NCBI GenBank assembly: GCA_964497585.1
Contig: CAZCDS010000005.1
Coordinates: 62,001 to 126,000, forward strand
Reading direction: 5' to 3'
Length of the DNA stretch: 64,000 bases
DNA from: CAZCDS01 sp964497585
GTDB lineage: Bacteria > Desulfobacterota > Desulfomonilia > Desulfomonilales > Desulfomonilaceae
Shown one piece after another: positions 52,107 to 60,373 of the stretch. The notes below the pieces were generated by a model, which was not told where the DNA came from, ran no database searches, and saw only the letters and a list, made by a program, of their open reading frames with translations. The position numbers and the translations under genes were made by a program. The stretch's first letter is position 1; each line of letters starts with the position of its first letter.

Positions 52107-54235
52107 TGGCCCTGAATCTCGACAGCATCGGCAAGAAAATCGGACCCTTGACCAAGTCGTACGACTGGAAGGACGTAATACTCTATGCGCTCGGCGTAGG
52201 AGCGGGCTTCGACGAGCTGGAATACTGTTACGAGACGCGGCTGAAGGTGATTCCGAGCTTCTCAATTGCCGCCATATTCGAGTTCCTCGCTCAGGTGGGA
52301 CTCAGCGCCGAGGTCAACCTCGCCGGCGTTCTTCACGGCGAGCAGGACCTGATCTTCCATGCTCCGATTCCGCCGGAAGGAGAGCTGATCACCGAAGGGA
52401 CCATCACGAATATTTACGACAAGGGCGCGGAAACGGGAGCGCTGGTGGTCGGTGAGGGCGTCACCTATCATTCCGGCGGGCAAAAGCTTTTCACCAGCGT
52501 GGTCACGGTCTTTGCCCGGCTCGATGGCGGCTTTGGCGGCCCGGACTCTCCAAAGGAAGAGGTGGAATTTCCGGATCGGCCTCCTGATTTCGAGGAAGAA
52601 GACTGCCCCTCGCCGGATCAGCCGCTGGTGTACCGCTTGAGCGGCGATATCTTCGCGCTCCACGTGGACCCGGAATTCGCGAGGGCCAGCGGCTTCGAGA
52701 AGCCGATCATGCACGGACTCTGTACCCACGGCTTCGCGTGTCGCGCAGTCATCAAGCACCTCTTTCCAGGTGAACCGGAGCGGATGACTCGGTTCCGCAA
52801 CCGCTTCTCAAAGACGCTTTACCCCGGCGTCCCCATTAAGACTCAGATTTGGAAGATCGATGAGGGAAGGGCACTCTTTAGGACGATCAACGCGGATACG
52901 GGCGAAGTAGCCATCGACCGGGGTGTCGTGGAATGGATCAGTTCCGAGGAAGTGGAGAAACGCGCCAAAGGAGGATGGGTCCGATTCGACGACAGGGTGG
53001 CCATTGTGACCGGAGCGGGGGCTGGGCTCGGAAGAGCCTATGCGCTTGAACTGGCCAAGAGGGGCGCCAAGATCGTCGTGAATGACCTCGGGGGCGCGAG
53101 AGACGGGAGTGGCGAGGGTTCAAGCGCTCCGGCCGACAAGGTGGTTGAAGAGATCAAGGCGGCCGGTGGTGAAGCGGTCGCCAGTTATGATTCGGTCGCG
53201 ACACCGGAGGGAGGGGAGGCTGTCGTCCAAAAGGCAATTGACACGTTTGGACGGGTGGACATCCTCATCAACAACGCGGGAATCCTCCGGGACAGGAGCA
53301 TGATGAAAATGGACCCCGCGGAGTGGAACGCGGTTCTCGCGGTTCACTTGGACGGAGCGTACAACGTTTCTCGACCGGCTTTCATCAAGATGCGGGAAGC
53401 CGGGTACGGTCGAATCGTGATGACAAGCTCCGCCGCCGGCCTGTACGGAAACTTCGGCCAGTGCAACTATTCCGCCGCGAAGCTGGGCCTCGTCGGGCTG
53501 ATGAACACGATGAAGCTCGAAGGCGAGAAGCACAACATCAAGGTAAACACCGTGGCGCCGGTTGCAGCTACCCGGCTGACCGAAGACATTCTCCCACCGG
53601 ACCTTCAGGAGAAGCTCAAACCGGAGTTCGTCACGCCGCTTGTCGTGTACCTCGTGTCGGAACAATGCCCTGCCAACGGAGGCATATTCAACGCGGGTAT
53701 GGGCTACTACTCCCGTGCCGCGATAGTCAGCGGTCGGGGCGCGGTACCGGCCGGTGAAGGAGAGGTTCCCACCCCGGAAGCGGTGATGAAGAATATGAAG
53801 CCGATCTCTTCCATCGACAGCTCTGAGGAGTTCCACAACGCAACCGCGGCGCTGGGAGCTATCTTTACCACGGTCTCATCACCTCCTCAAGCCGCGCCGG
53901 CCGATACCGGTCCGGAGCTGACCGTCCGGGCGATCTTTGAGAACATCGAAGGAGCGTTCCAGCCCGACAAGGCCTCCGGAGTGGACGTGGTCTTCCAGTT
54001 CAAGATTTCCGGGGACACGGGAGGGAACTGGTTCGTGGCGGTGAAGGATGGGGCCTGCGAGTGCCTCGAGGGAGCACATGACAGCCCCACGACGACGATC
54101 CTCATGTCTGACGAGGACTTTGTGAATATGATCTCGGGCAAGCTCAATGCAATGCAGGCATATACGTCTGGAAAGCTCAAGATCGAAGGCGATCTGATGA
54201 AGTCCCAGCTCATCGAGAAGCTGTTCAAGTTCTAA
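52106..54235 (+). CDS. Hydratase-SDR-SCP2 multifunctional protein (permuted MFE-2 type)
   Basis: The 709-residue protein joins three parts. Residues about 1-290 form a MaoC double-hotdog hydratase like the 2-enoyl-CoA hydratase 2 of peroxisomal MFE-2 (YRLSGDIFALHVDPEFARASGFEKPIMHGLCTHG). Residues about 295-590 form an MFE-2-type SDR ((3R)-hydroxyacyl-CoA dehydrogenase; VTGAGAGLGRAYALELAKRGAKIVVNDLGG, NNAGI, NYSAAK). Residues about 605-709 form an SCP2 domain ending LKIEGDLMKSQLIEKLFKF. Eukaryotic MFE-2 is ordered SDR-hydratase-SCP2, so the order here is permuted. The hydratase motif D-x-N-P-L-H reads D-I-F-A-L-H; the catalytic Asp and His stay but Asn and Pro are lost. It likely performs hydration and oxidation of an enoyl-CoA. 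Confidence 0.9.
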   Translation: MALNLDSIGKKIGPLTKSYDWKDVILYALGVGAGFDELEYCYETRLKVIPSFSIAAIFEFLAQVGLSAEVNLAGVLHGEQDLIFHAPIPPEGELITEGTITNIYDKGAETGALVVGEGVTYHSGGQKLFTSVVTVFARLDGGFGGPDSPKEEVEFPDRPPDFEEEDCPSPDQPLVYRLSGDIFALHVDPEFARASGFEKPIMHGLCTHGFACRAVIKHLFPGEPERMTRFRNRFSKTLYPGVPIKTQIWKIDEGRALFRTINADTGEVAIDRGVVEWISSEEVEKRAKGGWVRFDDRVAIVTGAGAGLGRAYALELAKRGAKIVVNDLGGARDGSGEGSSAPADKVVEEIKAAGGEAVASYDSVATPEGGEAVVQKAIDTFGRVDILINNAGILRDRSMMKMDPAEWNAVLAVHLDGAYNVSRPAFIKMREAGYGRIVMTSSAAGLYGNFGQCNYSAAKLGLVGLMNTMKLEGEKHNIKVNTVAPVAATRLTEDILPPDLQEKLKPEFVTPLVVYLVSEQCPANGGIFNAGMGYYSRAAIVSGRGAVPAGEGEVPTPEAVMKNMKPISSIDSSEEFHNATAALGAIFTTVSSPPQAAPADTGPELTVRAIFENIEGAFQPDKASGVDVVFQFKISGDTGGNWFVAVKDGACECLEGAHDSPTTTILMSDEDFVNMISGKLNAMQAYTSGKLKIEGDLMKSQLIEKLFKF

Positions 54236-54254
54236 CCTGGGAAGGGAGCCAACA

Positions 54255-56987
54255 ATGACCGGCATCGTATCGTACGGCGGCTACATACCGAGACTTCGGC
54301 TCAACCGAATGAGCATATATCAGAGCATGGGCTGGTTCGCACCGGCAATCGTCATGGTGGCACAAGGAGAGCGGTCCTTCTGCAACTGGGACGAGGACCC
54401 GATCACCATGGCAGTCTCCGCGGGCCAGGATGCTCTTGCTGGGATGGATAAGGATGCGGTGGACGCGGTCTTCCTGTGTTCCACGACCTTGCCCTTCCAG
54501 GACAGGCTCAATGCCGGGATCGTCAAGTCCGCCCTGAACCTCAAGGACAACATGGTGGCCCAGGATGTTACCTCCTGTCTCAAGGCCGGGACGACCGGCC
54601 TGATCACTGCTCTGTCAACTGTCGGGCAGGGCGACGCGAAGCAGGCGCTGGTGGTGGCTTCTGACAAGCGTGAGACCAAAGCGGCTTACTTCTACGAGAT
54701 GTGGTTCGGCGACGGCGCGGCATCCCTCCTCGTGGGAGACACGGACCTAGTTGCCGAATTCAAGGGATCTTATTCCGTGTCTCAGGACTTCGTCGATCAT
54801 TTCCGCGGCAATCGCAACCGGTACGACTACATGTGGGAGGAACGCTGGGTGCGTGACGCGGGATATTCGCAGATCATACCCGAGGCCGTTACCGGACTCT
54901 TCAACAAGCTTTCCATATCCATGGACGACGTGGACAAGTTCGTCTTTCCCTGCTTCTTCAAAGCGGAACACCGGAAGATCGCAACGAAACTCGGAGCCGC
55001 GCCGGAAAAGGTGGCCGATAACATGCACGAGGTATGTGGGGAAACCGGCACGGCTCACCCGCTCGTGATGTTCGTTCGAGCACTAGAGGAGTCGTCTCCG
55101 GGCGATCGTATCCTCCTCGCGGGCTTCGGTCAGGGCTGTGATGCGCTCTACTTTCAGGTCACCGAGAAAATACTCGATCTCCCCAAGCGGATCGGCATCA
55201 CCGGCTCACTGGAGAACAAGTTCACCACAGACAACTATATGAAGTTCCTGAAATTCCGGGACCTTATTGAAACCGAAATGGGGATCCGCGCGGAATGCCC
55301 GACCCAAACCGCAATGACGGTGCTCTGGCGCAACAGGAAAATGCTCCTGGGCATGGTGGGCGGCAAGTGCAAGGAATGCGGCACCGCGCAATTCCCGCGG
55401 CAGGATATCTGCGTCAATCCGGACTGCAGAGCACGGTACTCTCAGGAAGACTACGAATTCTCGGAAAGGCCTGCAAGCGTCAAGAGCTTCACGGGCGATC
55501 TGCTGGCTGTAAGCCTCGATCCCCCTGCGATCTACGGGATGGTCCAGTTTGAGGGCGGCGGCCGGTACATGGCTGACTTCACGGACTGCGAACTCTCCGA
55601 GGTCCGCGTCGGACAGCCGGTGAAGCTCGCCTTCCGGAAACGGTACACCGATGTGGAAAGGGGATTCACCGGGTACTTCTGGAAAGCGATTCCCATCGTG
55701 GAAGAGGGACCGGTGGAAGCGGAACAGGAACTGATCCGGTTCGACGGGAAGGTTGCTGTAGTGACCGGCGCAGGCGCCGGCCTCGGGCGGGTCTACGCTC
55801 TGGAGCTTGCCAAACGAGGCGCGAGCGTCGTGGTGAACGACCTCGGTGGAGCCCGAGACGGGACAGGTGATGGATCTGCAGCTCCCGCGGATCGGGTCGT
55901 GGAAGAGATCAAGGCTCTCGGAGGGCAAGCCGTTGCGAGCTACGATTCCGTGGCTACCCCGGAAGGCGGTGAAGCGAACATCAAGAAAGCGCTCGACGCG
56001 TTCGGACGGGTGGACATCCTCATTAACAACGCAGGGATACTCCGTGACCGGACCCTGGCGAAAATGGAGCCCGCAGAGTGGTCAGCGGTCAGATCGGTTC
56101 ATCTCGACGGATCGTACAACGTGACGCGGCCTGCTTTTCGGGTCATGCGGGAACAGGGTTACGGCAGGATCATCATGACGGCCTCGGCCGCGGGTCTGTT
56201 CGGCAATTTCGGTCAGACCAACTACGGAGCGGCCAAGATGGGCGCGGTGGGGCTGATGAATACGTTGAAGCTCGAGGGCGACAAATACAACATCAAAGTG
56301 AACTGTATCGCCCCCGTGGCCACCACGAGGCTCACCGACGACATCCTTCCTCCAGGCCTTCAGGACAAGCTCCTGCCCGACTTCGTCGCGCCGATGGTGC
56401 TCTACCTGAGTTCCGACCGGTGTGAGGAGACCGGCATGATCTTGAACGCAGGAATGGGATGCTTCAACAGGGCCGCAGTGGTAACGGGACCAGGCACGGT
56501 GATCGGCGGCGGAGAGACTCCTCCGAGCCCTGAAGAGGTCCACCGGCACTGGGAAGAGATCGAGAACATGAGCGGCGCCGCGGAATTTTACAACGCAGCC
56601 GCGGCTCTGGGTGACATGCTCAACGCGTTCTCTCCCGAGGCAAAGAAGGAGGCCGAGGCGGAGGCCGGGATCACAGTCAAAGGCATCTTCGAACGCATGC
56701 CGGAATACTTCCAGGCTGACAAGGCCGCGGGCTTGGATCTGGTATTCCAATACAGGATCACCGGTCCCGACGGAGGCGAGTGGCATGTCGCGATCAAGGA
56801 CGCGGTGTGTGAAGTCTTCGAAGGTGCGCACGCGCAGCCGACAACGACGATCATCATGTCCGACGAGGATTTTGTTGCGCTCATCAGCGGCCAACTCAAT
56901 GCCATGCAGGCCTTCACCTCGGGGAGACTCAAGGTCGAAGGGGACATCATGAAGTCGCAACTTATTGAAAAACTGTTTAAATTCTAG
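54255..56987 (+). CDS. Four-domain fusion: HMGS/KAS III-like thiolase-fold, DUF35, SDR, SCP2
   Basis: The 910-residue protein has a thiolase-fold HMG-CoA synthase/KAS III-like domain (about 1-320; nucleophile Cys108 in QDVTSCLKAGTTG, GETGTAHPLVMF, ILLAGFGQGCDAL). A DUF35 zinc-ribbon/OB domain follows (about 340-470; knuckle from Cys372, CKECGTAQFPRQDICVNPDC). Then come an MFE-2-type SDR (about 490-770; VVTGAGAGLGRVYALELAKRGASVVVNDLGG) and SCP2 (about 800-910; ending GDIMKSQLIEKLFKF). The last two domains repeat those of the preceding gene. Enzymes of the HMGS-like plus DUF35 type condense or cleave acyl-CoAs, as in archaeal HMG-CoA pathways, BbsAB or steroid aldolases. Having oxidation and C-C cleavage in one chain suggests substrate channelling. 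Confidence 0.9.
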   Translation: MTGIVSYGGYIPRLRLNRMSIYQSMGWFAPAIVMVAQGERSFCNWDEDPITMAVSAGQDALAGMDKDAVDAVFLCSTTLPFQDRLNAGIVKSALNLKDNMVAQDVTSCLKAGTTGLITALSTVGQGDAKQALVVASDKRETKAAYFYEMWFGDGAASLLVGDTDLVAEFKGSYSVSQDFVDHFRGNRNRYDYMWEERWVRDAGYSQIIPEAVTGLFNKLSISMDDVDKFVFPCFFKAEHRKIATKLGAAPEKVADNMHEVCGETGTAHPLVMFVRALEESSPGDRILLAGFGQGCDALYFQVTEKILDLPKRIGITGSLENKFTTDNYMKFLKFRDLIETEMGIRAECPTQTAMTVLWRNRKMLLGMVGGKCKECGTAQFPRQDICVNPDCRARYSQEDYEFSERPASVKSFTGDLLAVSLDPPAIYGMVQFEGGGRYMADFTDCELSEVRVGQPVKLAFRKRYTDVERGFTGYFWKAIPIVEEGPVEAEQELIRFDGKVAVVTGAGAGLGRVYALELAKRGASVVVNDLGGARDGTGDGSAAPADRVVEEIKALGGQAVASYDSVATPEGGEANIKKALDAFGRVDILINNAGILRDRTLAKMEPAEWSAVRSVHLDGSYNVTRPAFRVMREQGYGRIIMTASAAGLFGNFGQTNYGAAKMGAVGLMNTLKLEGDKYNIKVNCIAPVATTRLTDDILPPGLQDKLLPDFVAPMVLYLSSDRCEETGMILNAGMGCFNRAAVVTGPGTVIGGGETPPSPEEVHRHWEEIENMSGAAEFYNAAAALGDMLNAFSPEAKKEAEAEAGITVKGIFERMPEYFQADKAAGLDLVFQYRITGPDGGEWHVAIKDAVCEVFEGAHAQPTTTIIMSDEDFVALISGQLNAMQAFTSGRLKVEGDIMKSQLIEKLFKF

Positions 56988-57038
56988 AGCCACAGGTCAC
57001 ATCACCAGGAAGCCGACCAGCGGCGGGAGGGTCGAAAC

Positions 57039-58244
57039 ATGGCAACAGGGATTAAGGACAAGGTTGCAATCATCGGCATGGGATGCACGCGCTTCGGAGA
57101 GCGATGGGACGTCGGTGCGGAGGAGCTTATGGTGGAGGCGTTTACAGAATGCCTGGACGACTCCGGCATCGACCCGAACGAGATCCAGGCCGCGTGGCTC
57201 GGCACCTGCATAGAAGAGATCAACGTGGGCAAGAGTGCTCTGCCGCTCTCGATGACGCTTCGGCTCCCTCGCATTCCCGTCACAAGAGTCGAGAACTTCT
57301 GTGCCAGCGGTACCGAATCATTCCGTGGCGCGGTGTATGCCGTTGCATCGGGAGCGTACGACTTGGCGCTCGCCATGGGCGTTGAAAAACTCAAGGATAC
57401 CGGGTACGGCGGCCTGCCGAACCCGGGATCGGACTGGGGTTCGCTGACGTGGCTCTGGTGGCCGAATGTGACAGCCCCAGGGGCCTTCGCTCAGCTTGCT
57501 TCCGCGTACGCGGCCAAACACCGCGTTTTGGATCAGGATCTGAAGCGTTCCATCGCGCACGTATCGGTCAAGAGCCATGCCAACGGGGCGCTCAACCCCA
57601 AGGCCCATCTGCGCAAGACCGTAACCGAGGACCAGGTGATGGCCGCGCCGATCATCGCGCATCCCCTGGGGCTCTTCGATTGCTGCGGAGTGAGTGACGG
57701 CGCTGCCTGCGCGATCGTGACCACGGTCGAAAAGGCCAAGGATATGGGCTACAAGGATTTCGTTACGGTAAAGGCCCTCCAGTTGGCGCTCAGCAGCGGG
57801 GAAGAGTTCGGATATGACGACTGGGACGGAGACCATTTCCTTACCACCGAGAAATGTAGTGCCAAAGCCTATGAGGAAGCGGGAATAACCAATCCGAAGG
57901 AAGAGGTGAGTATGATGGAGCTTCACGATTGTTTCTCCATCACCGAACTCGTGACGTACGAAGACCTGCACATATCCGAACCCGGCAAAGCGTGGAAGGA
58001 TTCGCTTGACGGCTTCTACGACAGGGACGGCGGAGGAATTCCCGCACAGGTCGATGGAGGCCTGAAGTGCTTTGGTCACCCGATAGGCGCTTCAGGGCTG
58101 CGAATGCTTTACGAGATGTACTTGCAGCTCCATAGCAGGGCAGGCGAGAGACAGATAGAGGACCCGAGGTACGGGCTTACGCATAACCTCGGCGGCGTTC
58201 CCTTCATGAACGTGTGCAGCATCGCGATCATCGGGAAATCATAG
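57039..58244 (+). CDS. Thiolase-family acyltransferase (second copy)
   Basis: The 401-residue thiolase-fold protein has a nucleophile Cys in VENFCASGTESFRGAVYAV, a His in GLKCFGHPIGASGLRMLYEMYLQLH, HDCFSITELVTYEDL, and LTHNLGGVPFMNVCSIAIIG at the C-terminus. It is of the acetyl-CoA acetyltransferase/SCPx-like group without a DUF35 partner of its own. The DUF35 domain of the adjacent four-domain protein could assist. It probably acts on the 3-ketoacyl-CoA of this cluster. GGGAGG precedes the ATG, 51 bp after the fusion gene. Confidence 0.88.
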   Translation: MATGIKDKVAIIGMGCTRFGERWDVGAEELMVEAFTECLDDSGIDPNEIQAAWLGTCIEEINVGKSALPLSMTLRLPRIPVTRVENFCASGTESFRGAVYAVASGAYDLALAMGVEKLKDTGYGGLPNPGSDWGSLTWLWWPNVTAPGAFAQLASAYAAKHRVLDQDLKRSIAHVSVKSHANGALNPKAHLRKTVTEDQVMAAPIIAHPLGLFDCCGVSDGAACAIVTTVEKAKDMGYKDFVTVKALQLALSSGEEFGYDDWDGDHFLTTEKCSAKAYEEAGITNPKEEVSMMELHDCFSITELVTYEDLHISEPGKAWKDSLDGFYDRDGGGIPAQVDGGLKCFGHPIGASGLRMLYEMYLQLHSRAGERQIEDPRYGLTHNLGGVPFMNVCSIAIIGKS

Positions 58245-58296
58245 CGTCGTCCATGCCCTCAGCCCCGCGGCACGAGGCCGCCTCAGGAAAAAACAG

Positions 58297-58638
58297 ATGC
58301 TCTTTGTCCGTCCGATCATGAATTCGTCCATCGAACAGGTGCTGGACTTCAAGACCTGTTGCGGACTGAAGATGTTCGATCAGAATCTGGAAATACACGT
58401 GCGGAATCTCGGCGACACACCGGTGCGGGTGCCTGGCTATTTCGACCTCCACGGAGATTTCGGGACCCGAAGAATAGACACGCTGACACCGGCGGGGGAG
58501 TGCACACTGGAACCGAGCAGCATCACTGCTTTTTACTGCTATATGGATGAGAGTCTTTGGAAGCAATCCCGCGAACTGCTCTTCTACGATTGTGACGGCA
58601 ACTCGTACCCGGTTGCCATCCGAAGCAGAGATACCTGA
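58297..58638 (+). CDS. Small protein of unknown function between thiolase and dehydrogenase
   Basis: The 113-residue product (ATG 58297 after CAGGAAAAA) has no recognised family. It has a cysteine pair (FKTCCGLKMFDQNLEIHVRNLGD), a beta-sandwich-like pattern (VRVPGYFDLHGDFGTRRIDTLTPAGECTLEPSSITAFYCYMDESLW) and two more cysteines (CYMDE, FYDCDGNSYP). Operon position suggests an accessory role in the acyl-CoA cluster. Confidence 0.65.
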   Translation: MLFVRPIMNSSIEQVLDFKTCCGLKMFDQNLEIHVRNLGDTPVRVPGYFDLHGDFGTRRIDTLTPAGECTLEPSSITAFYCYMDESLWKQSRELLFYDCDGNSYPVAIRSRDT

Positions 58639-58734
58639 GGAGGCAATGTCGGCCGGGGATCTCCGCCGTGCCTTTGCTGCGCAGTACTCTTCAGGTGGTA
58701 GCCAAACAGCGAACGACGAGCCGGGGGACGTAGC

Positions 58735-59877
58735 ATGGAAATAATCAACTATACGGAAGAACATAGGATTTTCAGGGACGCGGTTCGCCGATTCTTCGAG
58801 CGGGAGGTCACTCCCCATGTGGAAGAGTGGGAAGAAGCCGGCATAGTGCCTCGGGAGATCTGGCGCAAAATGGGAAAGCAGGGCTTCCTTTGCATGGACG
58901 TGCCGGAAGAGTACGGGGGGTTCGGCGCGGATTTTCTCTATTCCGTCATTCTCGCGGAAGAGCTCGTGAGAACGAATCACTCAGGCCTGGCGGCACCGCT
59001 GCATAGTAACGTGGTCGTTCCGTACATAACCTCCTTCGGATCGGAAGAACAGAAGCAGAAGTACCTTCCCGGTTGCGTCTCCGGCGAGATCATTACGGCT
59101 ATCGCCATGACCGATCCGAACGCCGGAAGCGATCTGGCGGGTATGAGGACCTCCGCGGTCGAGGACGGGGACCACGTGGTGATCAACGGGCAGAAGACCT
59201 TCATCAGCAACGGCATCCTGTGCGATCTTCTGATCATGGCGGCAAGGGATCCCAAGGAGCCGGATCCCCACAGGGCGATCGATCTCTACCTGGTGGAGGC
59301 CGATACTCCGGGCTTCGAAAAGGGTAAGAACCTCAAGAAGATAGGGTGGCACAGCCAGGACACCGCCGAACTGTTCTTCAACGATTGCCGGATTCCCAAG
59401 GCGAACCGGCTCGGTCCCAAAGGGAGCGGATTCCTGATGCTCATGGAGAAGCTCCAGCAGGAACGCCTCGTGGTCGTGCTGATCGCAGTGCCCGCGGCTG
59501 AGCGGATCCTGGAAATGACCATCGACTATTGCCGGGAACGCACCGCATTCGGTAGGCCCATTTCAAAGTTCCAGAACACACAGTTCAAAATCGTGGAAAT
59601 GGCCACCGAGATCAAGCTGGGCCGGACCTTCATGGACAAGCTCGTGGTGGACCACATGGAGGGCAAGAACATCGTCGTGGAAGTCTCCATGGCAAAATAC
59701 TGGACAACCGAGATGTTGAGCCGCGTGGCTGACCAGTGCCTTCAGTTCCACGGGGGATACGGCTACTGCGAAGAATATCCCATCGCGCGGGCCTGGCGCG
59801 ACGCGAGGGTCATGCAGATCTTCGCCGGCACCAACGAGATCATGAAGGGAATCGCAGCCAAGTTCATGGGCTTGTAG
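58735..59877 (+). CDS. Acyl-CoA dehydrogenase (second copy)
   Basis: The 380-residue flavoenzyme is a typical acyl-CoA dehydrogenase: EEYGGFGADF, IAMTDPNAGSDLAGMRTSA (FAD contact), HVVINGQKTFISNGILCDL, ERTAFGRPISKFQNTQFKIVEMATEI and QCLQFHGGYGYCEEYPIARAWRDARVMQIFAGTNEIMKGI. In the last block, IFAGTNEI has Ala where medium-chain types place the catalytic Glu (YEGT). The base is therefore likely contributed elsewhere, as in long-chain, isovaleryl and glutaryl-like subgroups. ATG 58735. Confidence 0.92.
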   Translation: MEIINYTEEHRIFRDAVRRFFEREVTPHVEEWEEAGIVPREIWRKMGKQGFLCMDVPEEYGGFGADFLYSVILAEELVRTNHSGLAAPLHSNVVVPYITSFGSEEQKQKYLPGCVSGEIITAIAMTDPNAGSDLAGMRTSAVEDGDHVVINGQKTFISNGILCDLLIMAARDPKEPDPHRAIDLYLVEADTPGFEKGKNLKKIGWHSQDTAELFFNDCRIPKANRLGPKGSGFLMLMEKLQQERLVVVLIAVPAAERILEMTIDYCRERTAFGRPISKFQNTQFKIVEMATEIKLGRTFMDKLVVDHMEGKNIVVEVSMAKYWTTEMLSRVADQCLQFHGGYGYCEEYPIARAWRDARVMQIFAGTNEIMKGIAAKFMGL

Positions 59878-60373
59878 CGGAAAACCGTGCGCGGAGCACC
59901 CGACCGGAGACAAATGCAGACCAAGACATTTCTCATGCCAACATACGAAGAATATGTTGGTCCGTATCGTAATCAAGCTGCAATGCCAACGCGATCGAGG
60001 AAGCGATCCGCGATCTTCGGATCGCGTCTATCATTACCGAATCCCTCGCTCGGCGGCGTGTCTTCCGATCCAACTGAGAGCCAGCGTAAGCCCATCGTCG
60101 GCGACCGTTAGGATCGGCAAGATGCCGATCTGACAAGTTTTCCGGTCGGCCTCGTATTCCGCCCGGACAACAAGCCGTCCCATGCGACCACCAGGTCACT
60201 CCTTCGGAGGCGGAGAAGAGGACGCTCTACAACATATCTTGAAAAGTGCGCTCCTCTTCCGCTATAGTGTCCCATCGGGAAGCCATTCCCAAGGCCCGGC
60301 GGGCCCGAAATCGGGGTCGGCCGGGAGCACACACTTCAAAGCGCCAGGAAGATCCATAGCGTAAGGGGGAGAT
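59878..60373. other. About 500-bp gap with a UUCG hairpin and a possible remnant
   Basis: No confident gene is seen. A hairpin with stem CGCGATC/GATCGCG and TTCG loop lies at 60009-60026. In one frame, codons at 59992-60080 encode ANAIEEAIRDLRIASIITES then LARRRVFRSN and a stop, after an in-frame TAA; this might be the trace of a small helical protein. The end of the gap should hold the ligase promoter. Confidence 0.35.
60009..60026 (+). terminator. UUCG-loop hairpin downstream of the dehydrogenase gene
   Basis: CGCGATC (60009-60015), loop TTCG and GATCGCG (60020-60026) form a 7-bp stem closed by a stable UUCG tetraloop. It lies 132 bp after the dehydrogenase stop and has no following T-run. 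An 8-bp alternative pairing, GCGATCCG with CGGATCGC, overlaps it. Confidence 0.4.
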
